Part shown: piece after piece, positions 1-13,701 of the stretch
How positions within the stretch are numbered: the stretch's first letter is position 1
How the letters are laid out: each line of letters begins with the position of its first letter
Origin: Mactromeris polynyma
Lineage: Eukaryota; Mollusca; Bivalvia; Venerida; Mactridae
Direction: 5' to 3'
Length of the DNA stretch: 64,000 nucleotides
NCBI GenBank assembly: GCA_032209605.1
Contig: JASFXZ010000071.1
Coordinates: 1 to 64,000 of the forward strand
The notes under the pieces: model-generated
Database searches by the model: none
The model's input: only the letters and a program-made list of their open reading frames with translations
What the model was told of the DNA's origin: nothing
Program-made: the position numbers and the translations under genes

Positions 1-3000
1 TGCTATCATCTATGTAAGTATAGACACGACACAATGGCATGATGACAAGGTTGCTATCATCTATGTAAGTATAGACACGACACAATGGCATGATGACAAG
101 GTTGCTATCATCTATGTAAGTATAGACACGCCACAATGGCATGATGACAAGGTTTCTATCATCTATGTAAGTATAGACACGCCACAATGGCATGATGACA
201 AGGTTTCTATCATCTATGTAAGTATAGACACGCCACAATGGCATGATGACAAGGTTTCTATCATCTATGTAAGTATAGACACGCCACAATGGCATGATGA
301 CAAGGTTTCTATCATCTATGTAAGTATAGACACGCCACAATGGCATGATGACAAGGTTTCTATCATCTATGTAAGTATAGACACGACACAATGGCATGAT
401 GACAAGGTTTCTATCATCTATGTAAGTATAGACACGCCACAATGGCATGATGACAAGGTTTCTATCATCTATGTAAGTATAGACACGACACAATGGCATG
501 ATGACAAGGTTTCTATCATCTATGTAAGTATAGACACGCCACAATGGCATGATGACAAGGTTACTAGCATCAATGTAAGTATAGACACGACACAATGGCA
601 TGATGACAAGGTTTCTATCATCTATGTAAGTATAGACACGACACAATGGTATGATGACAAGGTTGCTATCATCTATGTAAGTATAGACACGACACAATGG
701 CATGATGACAAGGTTGCTATCATCTATGTAAGTATAGACACGACACAATGGCATGATGACAAGGTTGCTAGCATCTATGTAAGTATAGACACGACACAAT
801 GGCATGATGACAAGGTTGCTAGCATCTATGTAAGTATAGACACGACACAATGGCATGATGACAAGGTTGCTATCATCTATGTAAGTATAGACACGACACA
901 ATGGCATGATGACAAGGTTTCTATCATCTATGTAAGTATAGACACGCCACAATGGCATGATGACAAGGTTTCTATCATCTATGTAAGTATAGACACGCCA
1001 CAATGGCATGATGACAAGGTTTCTATCATCTATGTAAGTATAGACACGCCACAATGGCATGATGACAAGGTTTCTATCATCTATGTAAGTATAGACACGC
1101 CACAATGGCATGATGACAAGGTTTCTATCATCTATGTAAGTATAGACACGCCACAATGGCATGATGACAAGGTTGCTATCATCTATGTAAGTATAGACAC
1201 GCCACAATGGCATGATGACAAGGTTGCTATCATCTATGTAAGTATAGACACGACACAATGGCATGATGACAAGGTTTCTATCATCTATGTAAGTATAGAC
1301 ACGACACAATGGCATGATGACAAGGTTGCTATCATCTATGTAAGTATAGACACGACACAATGGCATGATGACAAGGTTGCTATCATCTATGTAAGTATAG
1401 ACACGACACAATGGCATGATGACAAGGTTGCTATCATCTATGTAAGTATAGACACGCCACAATGGCATGATGACAAGGTTTCTATCATCTATGTAAGTAT
1501 AGACACGCCACAATGGCATGATGACAAGGTTTCTATCATCTATGTAAGTATAGACACGCCACAATGGCATGATGACAAGGTTTCTATCATCTATGTAAGT
1601 ATAGACACGCCACAATGGCATGATGACAAGGTTTCTATCATCTATGTAAGTATAGACACGCCACAATGGCATGATGACAAGGTTTCTATCATCTATGTAA
1701 GTATAGACACGACACAATGGCATGATGACAAGGTTTCTATCATCTATGTAAGTATAGACACGCCACAATGGCATGATGACAAGGTTTCTATCATCTATGT
1801 AAGTATAGACACGACACAATGGCATGATGACAAGGTTTCTATCATCTATGTAAGTATAGACACGCCACAATGGCATGATGACAAGGTTACTAGCATCAAT
1901 GTAAGTATAGACACGACACAATGGCATGATGACAAGGTTTCTATCATCTATGTAAGTATAGACACGACACAATGGTATGATGACAAGGTTGCTATCATCT
2001 ATGTAAGTATAGACACGACACAATGGCATGATGACAAGGTTGCTATCATCTATGTAAGTATAGACACGACACAATGGCATGATGACAAGGTTGCTAGCAT
2101 CTATGTAAGTATAGACACGACACAATGGCATGATGACAAGGTTGCTAGCATCTATGTAAGTATAGACACGACACAATGGCATGATGACAAGGTTGCTATC
2201 ATCTATGTAAGTATAGACACGACACAATGGCATGATGACAAGGTTTCTATCATCTATGTAAGTATAGACACGCCACAATGGCATGATGACAAGGTTTCTA
2301 TCATCTATGTAAGTATAGACACGCCACAATGGCATGATGACAAGGTTTCTATCATCTATGTAAGTATAGACACGACACAATGGCATGATGACAAGGTTTC
2401 TATCATCTATGTAAGTATAGACACGCCACAATGGCATGATGACAAGGTTTCTATCATCTATGTAAGTATAGACACGCCACAATGGCATGATGACAAGGTT
2501 TCTATCATCTATGTAAGTATAGACACGACACAATGGCATGATGACAAGGTTTCTATCATCTATGTAAGTATAGACACGACACAATGGCATGATGACAAGG
2601 TTTCTATCATCTATGTAAGTATAGACACGACACAATGGCATGATGACAAGGTTGCTATCATCTATGTAAGTATAGACACGACACAATGGCATGATGACAA
2701 GGTTGCTAGCATCTATGTAAGTATAGACACGACACAATGGCATGATGACAAGGTTTCTATCATCTATGTAAGTATAGACACGACACAATGGCATGATGAC
2801 AAGGTTTCTATCATCTATGTAAGTATAGACACGACACAATGGCATGATGACAAGGTTGCTAGCATCTATGTAAATATAGACACGACACAATGGCATGATG
2901 ACAAGGTTGCTATCATCTATGTAAGTATAGACACGACACAATGGCATGATGACAAGGTTTCTATCATCTATGTAAGTATAGACACGACACAATGGCATGA

Positions 3001-4018
3001 TGACAAGGTTGCTAGCATCTATGTAAGTATAGACACGACACAATGGCATGATGACAAGGTTTCTATCATCTATGTAAGTATAGACACGACACAATGGCAT
3101 GATGACAAGGTTGCTAGCATCTATGTAAGTATAGACACGACACAATGGCATGATGACAAGGTTGCTATCATCTATGTAAGTATAGACACGACACAATGGC
3201 ATGATGACAAGGTTTCTATCATCTATGTAAGTATAGACACGACACAATGGCATGATGACAAGGTTGCTATCATCTATGTAAGTATAGACACGACACAATG
3301 GCATGATGACAAGGTTGCTATCATCTATGTAAGTATAGACACGACACAATGGCATGATGACAAGGTTTCTATCATCTATGTAAGTATAGACACGACACAA
3401 TGGCATGATGACAAGGTTGCTATCATCTATGTAAGTATAGACACGACACAATGGCATGATGACAAGGTTGCTATCATCTATGTAAGTATAGACACGACAC
3501 AATGGCATGATGACAAGGTTGCTAGCATCTATGTAAGTATAGACACGACACAATGGCATGATGACAAGGTTGCTAGCATCTATGTAAGTATAGACACGAC
3601 ACAATGGCATGATGACAAGGTTGCTAGCAACTATGTAAGTATAGACACGACACAATGGCATAATGACAAGGTTGCTAGCATCTATGTAAGTATAGACACG
3701 ACACAATGGCATGATGACAAGGTTGCTATCATCTATGTAAGTATAGACACGACACAATGGCATGATGACAAGGTTGCTATCATCTATGTAAGTATAGACA
3801 CGACACAATGACATGATGACAAGGTTGCTAGCATATATGTAAGTATAGACCCGACACAATGACATGATGACAAGGTTGCTATCATCTATGTAAGTATAGA
3901 CACGACACAATGGCATGATGACAAGGTTGCTATCATCTATGTAAGTATAGACACGACACAATGACATGATGACAAGGTTGCTAGCATATATGTAAGTATA
4001 GACACGACACAATGGCAT

Positions 4019-4035
4019 GATATACAATTTCACAA
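4019..4035 (+). repeat. Array-edge word inside the 51-bp satellite (first copy)
   Basis: The 17-nt word gatatacaatttcacaa interrupts the array here and makes a unit of 60 bp instead of 51. The same word stands at 7300-7316 inside the array, and at 8737-8753 where the array ends and unique DNA starts. A shorter form, caatttcacaagg, is at 6838-6850 and adds 8 bp. The internal copies therefore look like former array edges. Confidence 0.85.
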
Positions 4036-7000
4036 GGTTGCTATCATCTATGTAAGTATAGACACGACAAAATGGCATGATGACAAGGTTTCTATCATCT
4101 ATGTAAGTATAGACACGACACAATGGCATGATGACAAGGTTGCTATCATCTATGTAAGTATAGACACGACACAATGGCATGATGACAAGGTTGCTAGCAT
4201 CTATGTAAGTATAGACACGACACAATGGCATGATGACAAGGTTGCTAGCATCTATGTAAGTATAGACACGACACAATGGCATGATGACAAGGTTGCTAGC
4301 ATCTATGTAAGTATAGACACGACACAATGGCATGATGACAAGGTTGCTAGCATCTATGTAAGTATAGACACGACACAATGGCATGATGACAAGGTTGCTA
4401 GCATCTATGTAAGTATAGACACGACACAATGGCATGATGACAAGGTTGCTATCATCTATGTAAGTATAGACACGACACAATGGCATGATGACAAGGTTGC
4501 TATCATCTATGTAAGTATAGACACGACACAATGGCATGATGACAAGGTTGCTAGCATCTATGTAAGTATAGACACGACACAATGGCATGATGACAAGGTT
4601 GCTAGCATCTATGTAAGTATAGACACGACACAATGGCATGATGACAAGGTTGCTATCATCTATGTAAGTATAGACACGACACAATGGCATGATGACAAGG
4701 TTTCTATCATCTATGTAAGTATAGACACGCCACAATGGCATGATGACAAGGTTTCTATCATCTATGTAAGTATAGACACGCCACAATGGCATGATGACAA
4801 GGTTTCTATCATCTATGTAAGTATAGACACGCCACAATGGCATGATGACAAGGTTTCTATCATCTATGTAAGTATAGACACGCCACAATGGCATGATGAC
4901 AAGGTTTCTATCATCTATGTAAGTATAGACACGCCACAATGGCATGATGACAAGGTTTCTATCATCTATGTAAGTATAGACACGCCACAATGGCATGATG
5001 ACAAGGTTTCTATCATCTATGTAAGTATAGACACGACACAATGGCATGATGACAAGGTTTCTATCATCTATGTAAGTATAGACACGCCACAATGGCATGA
5101 TGACAAGGTTACTAGCATCTATGTAAGTATAGACACGACACAATGGCATGATGACAAGGTTTCTATCATCTATGTAAGTATAGACACGACACAATGGTAT
5201 GATGACAAGGTTGCTATCATCTATGTAAGTATAGACACGACACAATGGCATGGTGACAAGGTTGCTATCATCTATGTAAGTATAGACACGACACAATGGC
5301 ATGATGACAAGGTTGCTATCATCTATGTAAGTATAGACACGACACAATGGCATGATGACAAGGTTTCTATCATCTATGTAAGTATAGACACGACACAATG
5401 GCATGATGACAAGGTTGCTAGCATCTATGTAAGTATAGACACGACACAATGGCATGATGACAAGGTTGCTATCATCTATGTAAGTATAGACACGACACAA
5501 TGGCATGATGACAAGGTTGCTACCATCTATGTAAGTATAGACACGACACAATGGCATGATGACAAGGTTGCTATCATCTATGTAAGTATAGACACGACAC
5601 AATGGCATGATGACAAGGTTGCTATCATCTATGTAAGTATAGACACGACATAATGGCATGATGACAAGGTTGCTAGCATCTATGTAAGTATAGACACGAC
5701 ACAATGGCATGATGACAAGGTTTCTATCATCTATGTAAGTATAGACACGACACAATGGCATGATGACAAGGTTTCTATCATCTATGTAAGTATAGACACG
5801 ACACAATGGCATGATGACAAGGTTGCTAGCATCTATGTAAGTATAGACACGACACAATGGCATGATGACAAGGTTGCTATCATCTATGTAAGTATAGACA
5901 CGACACAATGGCATGATGACAAGGTTTCTATCATCTATGTAAGTATAGACACGACACAATGGCATGATGACAAGGTTGCTAGCATCTATGTAAGTATAGA
6001 CACGACACAATGGCATGATGACAAGGTTTCTATCATCTATGTAAGTATAGACACGACACAATGGCATGATGACAAGGTTGCTACCATCTATGTAAGTATA
6101 GACACGACACAATGGCATGATGACAAGGTTGCTATCATCTATGTAAGTATAGACACGACACAATGGCATGATGACAAGGTTGCTATCATCTATGTAAGTA
6201 TAGACACGACACAATGGCATGATGACAAGGTTGCTAGCATCTATGTAAGTATAGACACGACACAATGGCATGATGACAAGGTTTCTATCATCTATGTAAG
6301 TATAGACACGACACAATGGCATGATGACAAGGTTGCTAGCATCTATGTAAGTATAGACACGACACAATGGCATGATGACAAGGTTGCTATCATCTATGTA
6401 AGTATAGACACGACACAATGGCATGATGACAAGGTTTCTATCATCTATGTAAGTATAGACACGACACAATGGCATGATGACAAGGTTGCTATCATCTATG
6501 TAAGTATAGACACGACACAATGGCATGATGACAAGGTTGCTATCATCTATGTAAGTATAGACACGACACAATGGCATGATGACAAGGTTTCTATCATCTA
6601 TGTAAGTATAGACACGACACAATGGCATGATGACAAGGTTGCTATCATCTATGTAAGTATAGACACGACACAATGGCATGATGACAAGGTTGCTAGCATC
6701 TATGTAAGTATAGACACGACACAATGGCATGATGACAAGGTTGCTAGCATCTATGTAAGTATAGACACGACACAATGGCATGATGACAAGGTTGCTAGCA
6801 TCTATGTAAGTATAGACACGACACAATGGCATGATGACAATTTCACAAGGTTGCTATCATCTATGTAAGTATAGACACGACACAATGGCATGATGACAAG
6901 GTTGCTAGCATCTATGTAAGTATAGACACGACACAATGGCATAATGACAAGGTTGCTAGCATCTATGTAAGTATAGACACGACACAATGGCATGATGACA

Positions 7001-7299
7001 AGGTTGCTATCATCTATGTAAGTATAGACACGACACAATGGCATGATGACAAGGTTGCTATCATCTATGTAAGTATAGACACGACACAATGACATGATGA
7101 CAAGGTTGCTAGCATATATGTAAGTATAGACACGACACAATGACATGATGACAAGGTTGCTATCATCTATGTAAGTATAGACACGACACAATGGCATGAT
7201 GACAAGGTTGCTATCATCTATGTAAGTATAGACACGACACAATGACATGATGACAAGGTTGCTAGCATATATGTAAGTATAGACACGACACAATGGCAT

Positions 7300-7316
7300 G
7301 ATATACAATTTCACAA
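7300..7316 (+). repeat. Array-edge word inside the 51-bp satellite (second copy)
   Basis: Identical to the words at 4019-4035 and 8737-8753. The neighbouring variant units (aatgacatgat, gcatatatg, ggcataatgac) are also shared between about 3600-4080 and 6880-7360. This marks a block duplication with an offset of 3281 bp, which is 64 units plus the 9-bp and 8-bp insertions. Confidence 0.85.
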
Positions 7317-8753
7317 GGTTGCTATCATCTATGTAAGTATAGACACGACACAATGGCATGATGACAAGGTTTCTATCATCTATGTAAGTATAGACACGAC
7401 ACAATGGCATGATGACAAGGTTGCTATCATCTATGTAAGTATAGACACGACACAATGGCATGATGACAAGGTTGCTATCATCTATGTAAGTATAGACACG
7501 ACACAATGGCATGATGACAAGGTTGCTATCATCTATGTAAGTATAGACACGACACAATGGCATGATGACAAGGTTGCTATCATCTATGTAAGTATAGACA
7601 CGACACAATGGCATGATGACAAGGTTGCTATCATCTATGTAAGTATAGACACGACACAATGGCATGATGACAAGGTTGCTAGCATCTATGTAAGTATAGA
7701 CACGACACAATGGCATGATGACAAGGTTGCTATCATCTATGTAAGTATAGACACGACACAATGGCATGATGACAATGTTGCTAGCATCTATGTAAGTATA
7801 GACACGACACAATGGCATGATGACAAGGTTGCTATCATCTATGTAAGTATAGACACGACACAATGGCATGATGACAAGGTTTCTGTCATCTATGTAAGTA
7901 TAGACACGACACAATGGCATGATGACAAGGTTGCTATCATCTATGTACGTATAGACACGACACAATGGCATGATGACAAGGTTGCTAGCATGTATGTAAG
8001 TATAGACACGACACAATGGCATGATGACAAGGTTTCTATCATCTATGTAAGTATAGACACGACACAATGGCATGATGACAAGGTTGCTAGCATCTATGTA
8101 AGTATAGACACGACACAATGGCATGATGACAAGGTTTCTATCATCTATGTAAGTATAGACACGACACAATGGCATGATGACAAGGTTTCTAGCATCTATG
8201 TAAGTATAGACACGACACAATGGCATGATGACAAGGTTGCTATCATCTATGTAAGTATAGACACGACACAATGGCATGATGACAAGGTTGCTAGCATCTA
8301 TGTAAGTATAGACACGACACAATGGCATGATGACAAGGTTGCTATCATCTATGTAAGTATAGACACGACACAATGGCATGATGACAAGGTTGCTATCATC
8401 TATGTAAGTATAGACACGACACAATGGCATGATGACAAGGTTGCTATCATCTATGTAAGTATAGACACGACACAATGGCATGATGACAAGGTTTCTGTCA
8501 TCTATGTAAGTATAGACACGACACAATGGCATGATGACAAGGTTGCTAGCATCTATGTAAGTATAGACACGACACAATGGCATGATGACAAGGTTTCTAT
8601 CATCTATGTAAGTATAGACACGACACAATGGCATGATGACAAGGTTGCTATCATCTATGTAAGTATATACACGACACAATGGCATGATGACAAGGTTGCT
8701 AGCATCTATGTAAGTATAGACACGACACAATGGCATGATATACAATTTCACAA

Positions 8754-10199
8754 CATTGATTCCTTTTTTATGAGCATTCAACAAATAACAAAATTGTCAA
8801 CTTGACACGTGAATGTTATATTTTTTATGAACAGTACATACCTAACATCCGGAATAGAAATATAATTGAAAACTAATACGATTGTTTTACCCAAAAAAAT
8901 GTTTTGTGTCTAATTTATGTACAACTATTCATAGCAAGATTTCTAATCATTTCAGTTTGTTTTTACATTTAACCAACTATAGCTATATTTATAAATACTG
9001 ACACTTTGATGTCACAAACAATTGATATTGATATGTAAAACTATCAGTAACCTTTTATGACTATTTAGAAAGGAAACAAACAAACAAACACATGATTTAT
9101 ATCTCGATATATTGAAATTTCTAAATTTCACAAACCAAAATAACATGCTTTCTCGCAATTTGTCACGCTGATTATTACTGTAATAATTGTTATTGCGGCT
9201 TTGTAAACACTCGTTTCAGTGTTCAATATGCTGATAAAATATATATCTATGTAATTATCTGAAGTCATTGTTTGTCTTGTTATAAAGATTTGATGATAAA
9301 ATATATCATATGTAAATAACAAACATGCAGTTAAAACAGATGATGTATATTTATGATGTACTTGTTACGTAATTATACAGAGGAGTGTTTAAATGTACAT
9401 GTCAGACATCAGACACCATTAACAAACGTGTCATGTTTGCCTCATAAAATAATTAACATATCATCCTTAGACACTGAGACAGTCATATGTGAATCACGTA
9501 CAAATTGTATGTATGAACTCATAGTATCATTTCTATCGTATTGTATCAAGGCCTTATTCACATATATTTTAAGACAGAAATTCAGACTTTGGCGTCAAAT
9601 TGTTAAATATTTTTTGCTCAAATGTTGTTACTACATTACATATTTTAATAAAAAACATGCGAATGTGTAGATTGTGTATCAACAATAATTCAGACAAAAT
9701 GTCATGAAAACGCAAGGCTGGTAAATATAGTTTTGCAAATTTAAAGTCTAAGTCTGAGTTTCAGTCTTAAATGTTTTAAAATGGTACACAACTCTAAAAA
9801 TTCTATAACAAAACTGCTGTATTTGTAACATACACCATACACAATAAAGTATATACCTTAAAAGTCGTGTCTGAAGTTAAAAATACTCTCATTCCAACAC
9901 TACCGAATGGTTTTCATCGGAAGTCGCCGGACATTTCAAGTAGACGACCAATATCATGTTTATTTATCTTACAGAGGTTTGTCACTTGAAATGGGTTTAT
10001 AATAATGCTTTGATTATTTATACAATGCAATCTTACATGAGTATAACAATGTGTTTGTCTATAAAATACGCGGACGAATAGTGCAAAACGTACTTATAGG
10101 ACAGCACCTGTAGTTATACGAACTAAACGTACTATTTATCTTATCGTCTGTGATTGCTGATAATTCTAGCGGTTCCACGACAAAACCTGTATTAGTGAC
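8754..10199. other. AT-rich non-coding DNA
   Basis: Right flank of the satellite. I see no coding exon, RNA gene or recognised transposon. Short open frames near 9128-9322 and 9353-9670 have no family resemblance and an AT-driven composition. A short caaacaaa run lies near 9077. Confidence 0.6.
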
Positions 10200-10490
10200 C
10201 GAATATCCATTTTCACTTTCTTCTTATTGCGATTCAAATATTGAGAACAAAAATGCAAAATATTACATATCTTCAGAAACACCTTAATCAAACGTACTTC
10301 AATTCTTAAAAGTATTTCGTTCTTCATAAAAAAAATAATTATGCAACACAGACAAATAATTTCACGTTAATTCAATTTTATAAATCCCAATTAATCCAAC
10401 AAAACAATTCGGAGAAAGCTCTGAGTTTGTGACGCCAAAACTTTCATTTAGAATTTCATGACGTCATTACCAGCGTCATTTATACAGGTT
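10200..10490 (+). repeat. Old dispersed repeat, copy 1
   Basis: This segment resembles 31375-31685 in order and spacing: an aaatatt[g/a]agaacaaaa word, an AT-rich middle, then agtttgtgacg, a second fcatt-type element reading catgacgtcat or acaacgtcat, and an aagcg/agcg end. Identity is patchy, so it is an ancient copy. No terminal repeats or coding content were found. Confidence 0.4.
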
Positions 10491-11460
10491 TTGTCAAGAC
10501 AGCGTTTATTTTGCAATCTAACAAAAACGAGGATTATATAATTATTGAAATACAAATGTCTTGTCCACGTCCATAAATGTTAATCTGGTCTGAATATTAA
10601 GTTTGTTTTGCCATTATTTTCTTACAAACTAAATAAAGATTGAGACATAATGTTGTGCACCATAAAATAGAAAACATACTTGACTCCTGTTTGTAATATG
10701 ATGTAGTCAGTGACTGAAAGCTGTGGTCATCAAAAACAAAAACACAGAAAACGTCTCTCCTGTTTTTGAGTATAAAACTTTACCAGATTAAATAATGGAC
10801 TATTTTTTGTTAGTGAACTTGGCTCAGGTCATGCACTTGTGTGGCGTCCTGTGTTAATTCAATACTTAATATTATTTCACTAAACTTTTTTATTCAAACA
10901 TGCTAAATTTTGAAAATAGTTCACTTTCATAACCCTATCGAAATATAAAAATACAGATTAAGCATTTATTTAAATTTTGCTGATTAGTTCAGCACAAAAA
11001 TATTGAACAAAAACCATGACAAGCGATGTTTAACAAGTCGACTTTTATCTCCTTCGCTACTAAAGAGTTAATTCCTGAAAAGTCGAACTTAAGTAATACA
11101 TTCGGTGCGGAGTTAATAAGTTCGTTTTGGCCTTTAAACATGTTTTGCAACTTTATTTTACTTTTTGCTACAATGTTTTCTCATTTTACAAATGTTTTGC
11201 ATTTCTCCGGGTTAAACGGTATATACTAGGATTTGGTTTCATTAAGTGCAGGTGATCGATACGAGACAAATTGCATGTGTTCAACTCGGTACACCGAACC
11301 CGGATTACGCCGATCACGTGTAAGCAAAAGAAAAACAATTACACCAGGCCTTTTGGGCGATCGACCGTTCCAGCGCATCAATGTAATTAATAAAACATAA
11401 TGTTGTTGTAAAAATAGATAAAACTAATTTGCCATTGCATTTAATAAAGCTTCACCCTTA
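10491..11460. other. AT-rich non-coding DNA
   Basis: No gene, RNA or mobile element that I can support. The open frame at 11026-11229 has no recognisable motif. Confidence 0.55.
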
Positions 11461-11771
11461 CGCAATTCTTTCACTTGGTATAGTGTTCATGGTAGTTTAT
11501 CCCAGTTTCGTGCTATTGTTGCCAGCTGTCTGGACTTGTCCTGTGATCTTTTCCATCCATTAACCCCCACTGTTTGTCCTCCTTAGTTCTCCTAGTTATT
11601 CCTTATGGTCGACCAGGCCATTCCTTGCGTCTCTGTTCCCCTACGTATGTACCATTGAACCTCCTCAAATACCTCATGTTTTATGGTGTGTTGTTTTCCC
11701 GGAGGTTTGTGTGGGGAGGCACTATCTTATGTACGTGGCGTTCCCTGTAGGAACTTATTCTCTCTCTTTTA
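11461..11771 (+). repeat. Dispersed repeat family R1, copy A (longest)
   Basis: Member of a family with four copies in the window, all on the plus strand: 11461-11771, 18081-18380, 28771-28830 (3' end only) and 36749-36947. Shared words in order are caattctttcacttg, ttgccagctgtct, ccaggccattccttgcg, cctcctcaaat, tgttgttttcccgg, gaggcact, tcttatgt and gttccctgta. All copies stop near the same point (cttattctctctttta), while 5' ends vary. That pattern fits copies sharing a 3' end, as SINE- or LINE-like copying gives, but no tRNA head or poly-A tail is visible, so the class is open. Confidence 0.7.
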
Positions 11772-12135
11772 CTGTACATCTTCAATACATTTCTGGTAGA
11801 TCACGTCAAATGATTGGCGTAAGGCATACAGCATGGTGGCCTCCGTGTTTATCACTTGGCCTATCTCATGAGATCGGCGCACCTCGGCGCACACCGATTT
11901 TACCCGGACAGTCCAGTTAAGCCAAACGAATGCCTAGTCGGCTGGTGGTGGAAAACGATGACCTAATATCTGGATTACCAGTCTGGTTGTAATTACATCG
12001 GTTTCATAGCAACCAGGAGGTTTTCAGAACACGGATTAGTAAAATTAATGACGTTTTCCAGAATATTTGCGCTTAAAATTATTTTTGGCGTACCGATGTT
12101 AAGAAACATTACTGATAGGCAGAAGTCGGGTCTTT

Positions 12136-13427
12136 GGTTTTCATTTATAACATTAATTAGAGAAATAACACCTCTCGCTCGTGACGTCATAACAAAACAA
12201 GCGTGACGTAGATTCGCTTAAAATATGATGACATTTTAAAATATTAATTTTGTATAAAGCGTGACATTTTTTTAATTTGAAATCATTGTCTATTTATTTT
12301 GGACATGGTCTTTGATATAATTATTTGAACTTGTATCTTGTGGTTGAAAATGAAAAATTGTCGGAACTACTATTTGTTGCGTCAGCTTTTTGTTTGCCAA
12401 TGACCGTATTTCAAACGCCCTACTTTGCTTGCATATAGGAGGGCAAAGTAATGTGTGGACGAAAAGCGGGTCGTTCAGCTGTTATGTCATAAATAGAATC
12501 TTACATACGTGGTCATATTTTATTGAAGTTATTGAACTCGTCACCAAAAAAATTCATGTAATAAATTCAAGAAAATGACCACTCAGGTAAGATCCTCTAT
12601 TTCTAAAGTGTCAAGCGTTCGATTATGTTGATTATTATTAATTGTATGATATAATTAACAAATAATTACACACGGTATATGTAAATGTTTAGTTCAGGAG
12701 ATATACAGGGGCATATTAGACGATATTAACTGGTCAAAGCATACATTACCATACATCAATCACATATTCACATTATTTGTCGGATATCGATCTTTTTGTG
12801 ATGAATTAAGTAACGTAAATGACAGAAAGTACTATAGTCTAACGAATAAAGTGAGTAATAGCTACTGATGGCCAGCGGGTTTACTATGTTTTTTAGTATG
12901 TGTTATATTTTATTATAGGGCTATTGACAATCCGTGTGTCAATTTTATTCTACTAAAATATGCTGAACTAGTCCAATAGAGCATTGAATCGGACTGTATT
13001 AATTACATTATATCTATATCTGGGTAAATTTAGGTCCATCGTTAATTCGTGTCATCGATTCAGGACACTGTATCTAATAATATCGAATATTGAACCTATT
13101 GTATCCGTCATATGTAAATATATTATTTCCTCTGACATAGTAACTGTAAAGTCAGAACATTCTCGTGAAAGTATGTAACTTTCAGTGTTGAGAGTATTAT
13201 CGTACTTTCGGTAATCAAGCAAGCGATACACATACTGTTCATAATGTTGCGCAATTAGATATTTCGAACGAGTGCGTAAGAAATGCACGTGTCCTATGCC
13301 TCTGTTAATGTCATTGCAATATCAACATCATTTAAGCGAATCTACGTCAGGCTTGTTTTGTTTTGATGTCACGAGCGAGATGTGCTATTAATTTTCTCTA
13401 ATGAAATAGAAAATAATAATGAAAACT
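12136..13427. mobile_element. Candidate DNA transposon relic with ~90-bp inverted repeats
   Basis: The segment at about 12136-12235 is repeated in reverse complement at about 13318-13427. Both arms contain ctcgctcgtgac followed by aacaaaacaagc and tgacgtagattcgctt, and the outer ends share gttttcatt and tagagaaa. Identity is interrupted by small indels, so it is old. The 1.1 kb between the arms is AT-rich with no transposase frame. A non-autonomous DNA transposon or foldback element is the simplest reading; no target duplication was identified. Confidence 0.55.
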
Positions 13428-13701
13428 ATCTGATTTACACGTATGTTCTAGCCTAATTCGGGCTCCCAAATACTGAATGCACAATGTGCTGTTTTACGGT
13501 TTTAGAGGTAAAATCAGTTTTACATTTGTGGAATATGCTGCATTATTATGTGATAAAATCATGTCACGTTAGTTACCATTTTCATAAAATAGTTTTGGAG
13601 TGAAGAAATCAACATAGAATGATTTTATTTATGGAGAACTTGGTAGACCTCCTTTTATTTCCTCGAGATATTTCATTATAATAAAACACTGGATAAAGAT
13701 A

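Larger units (their letters stand above)
1..8741. repeat. 51-bp satellite array, about 171 units
   Basis: Head-to-tail units of 51 bp fill the window from base 1, so the array continues to the left. A typical unit contains the words atgtaagtatagacacg and aatggcatgatgacaagg. Units differ at a few fixed sites: cacgac or cacgcc, gttgct or gtttct, atcatc or agcatc. The cacgcc form comes in blocks near 120-560, 930-1240, 1440-1890, 2270-2520 and 4720-5100. Rare markers (ttactagc at 561, 1887 and 5109; tggtatgat shortly after each) show higher-order duplication. Because 51 is a multiple of three, long open frames exist on both strands; I read these as a by-product and not as genes. Nothing suggests a transposase or a known satellite name. 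Confidence 0.98.

Noticed and set aside
1..8741. CRISPR-like array
   Set aside because: There are no unique spacers; the whole unit is repeated head to tail, and the sequence is eukaryotic.
6802..8805. Long open frames of 660 and 271 residues on opposite strands
   Set aside because: Both are translations of the 51-bp satellite, whose unit is a multiple of three; they overlap each other and have no start context, domain or splice sites.
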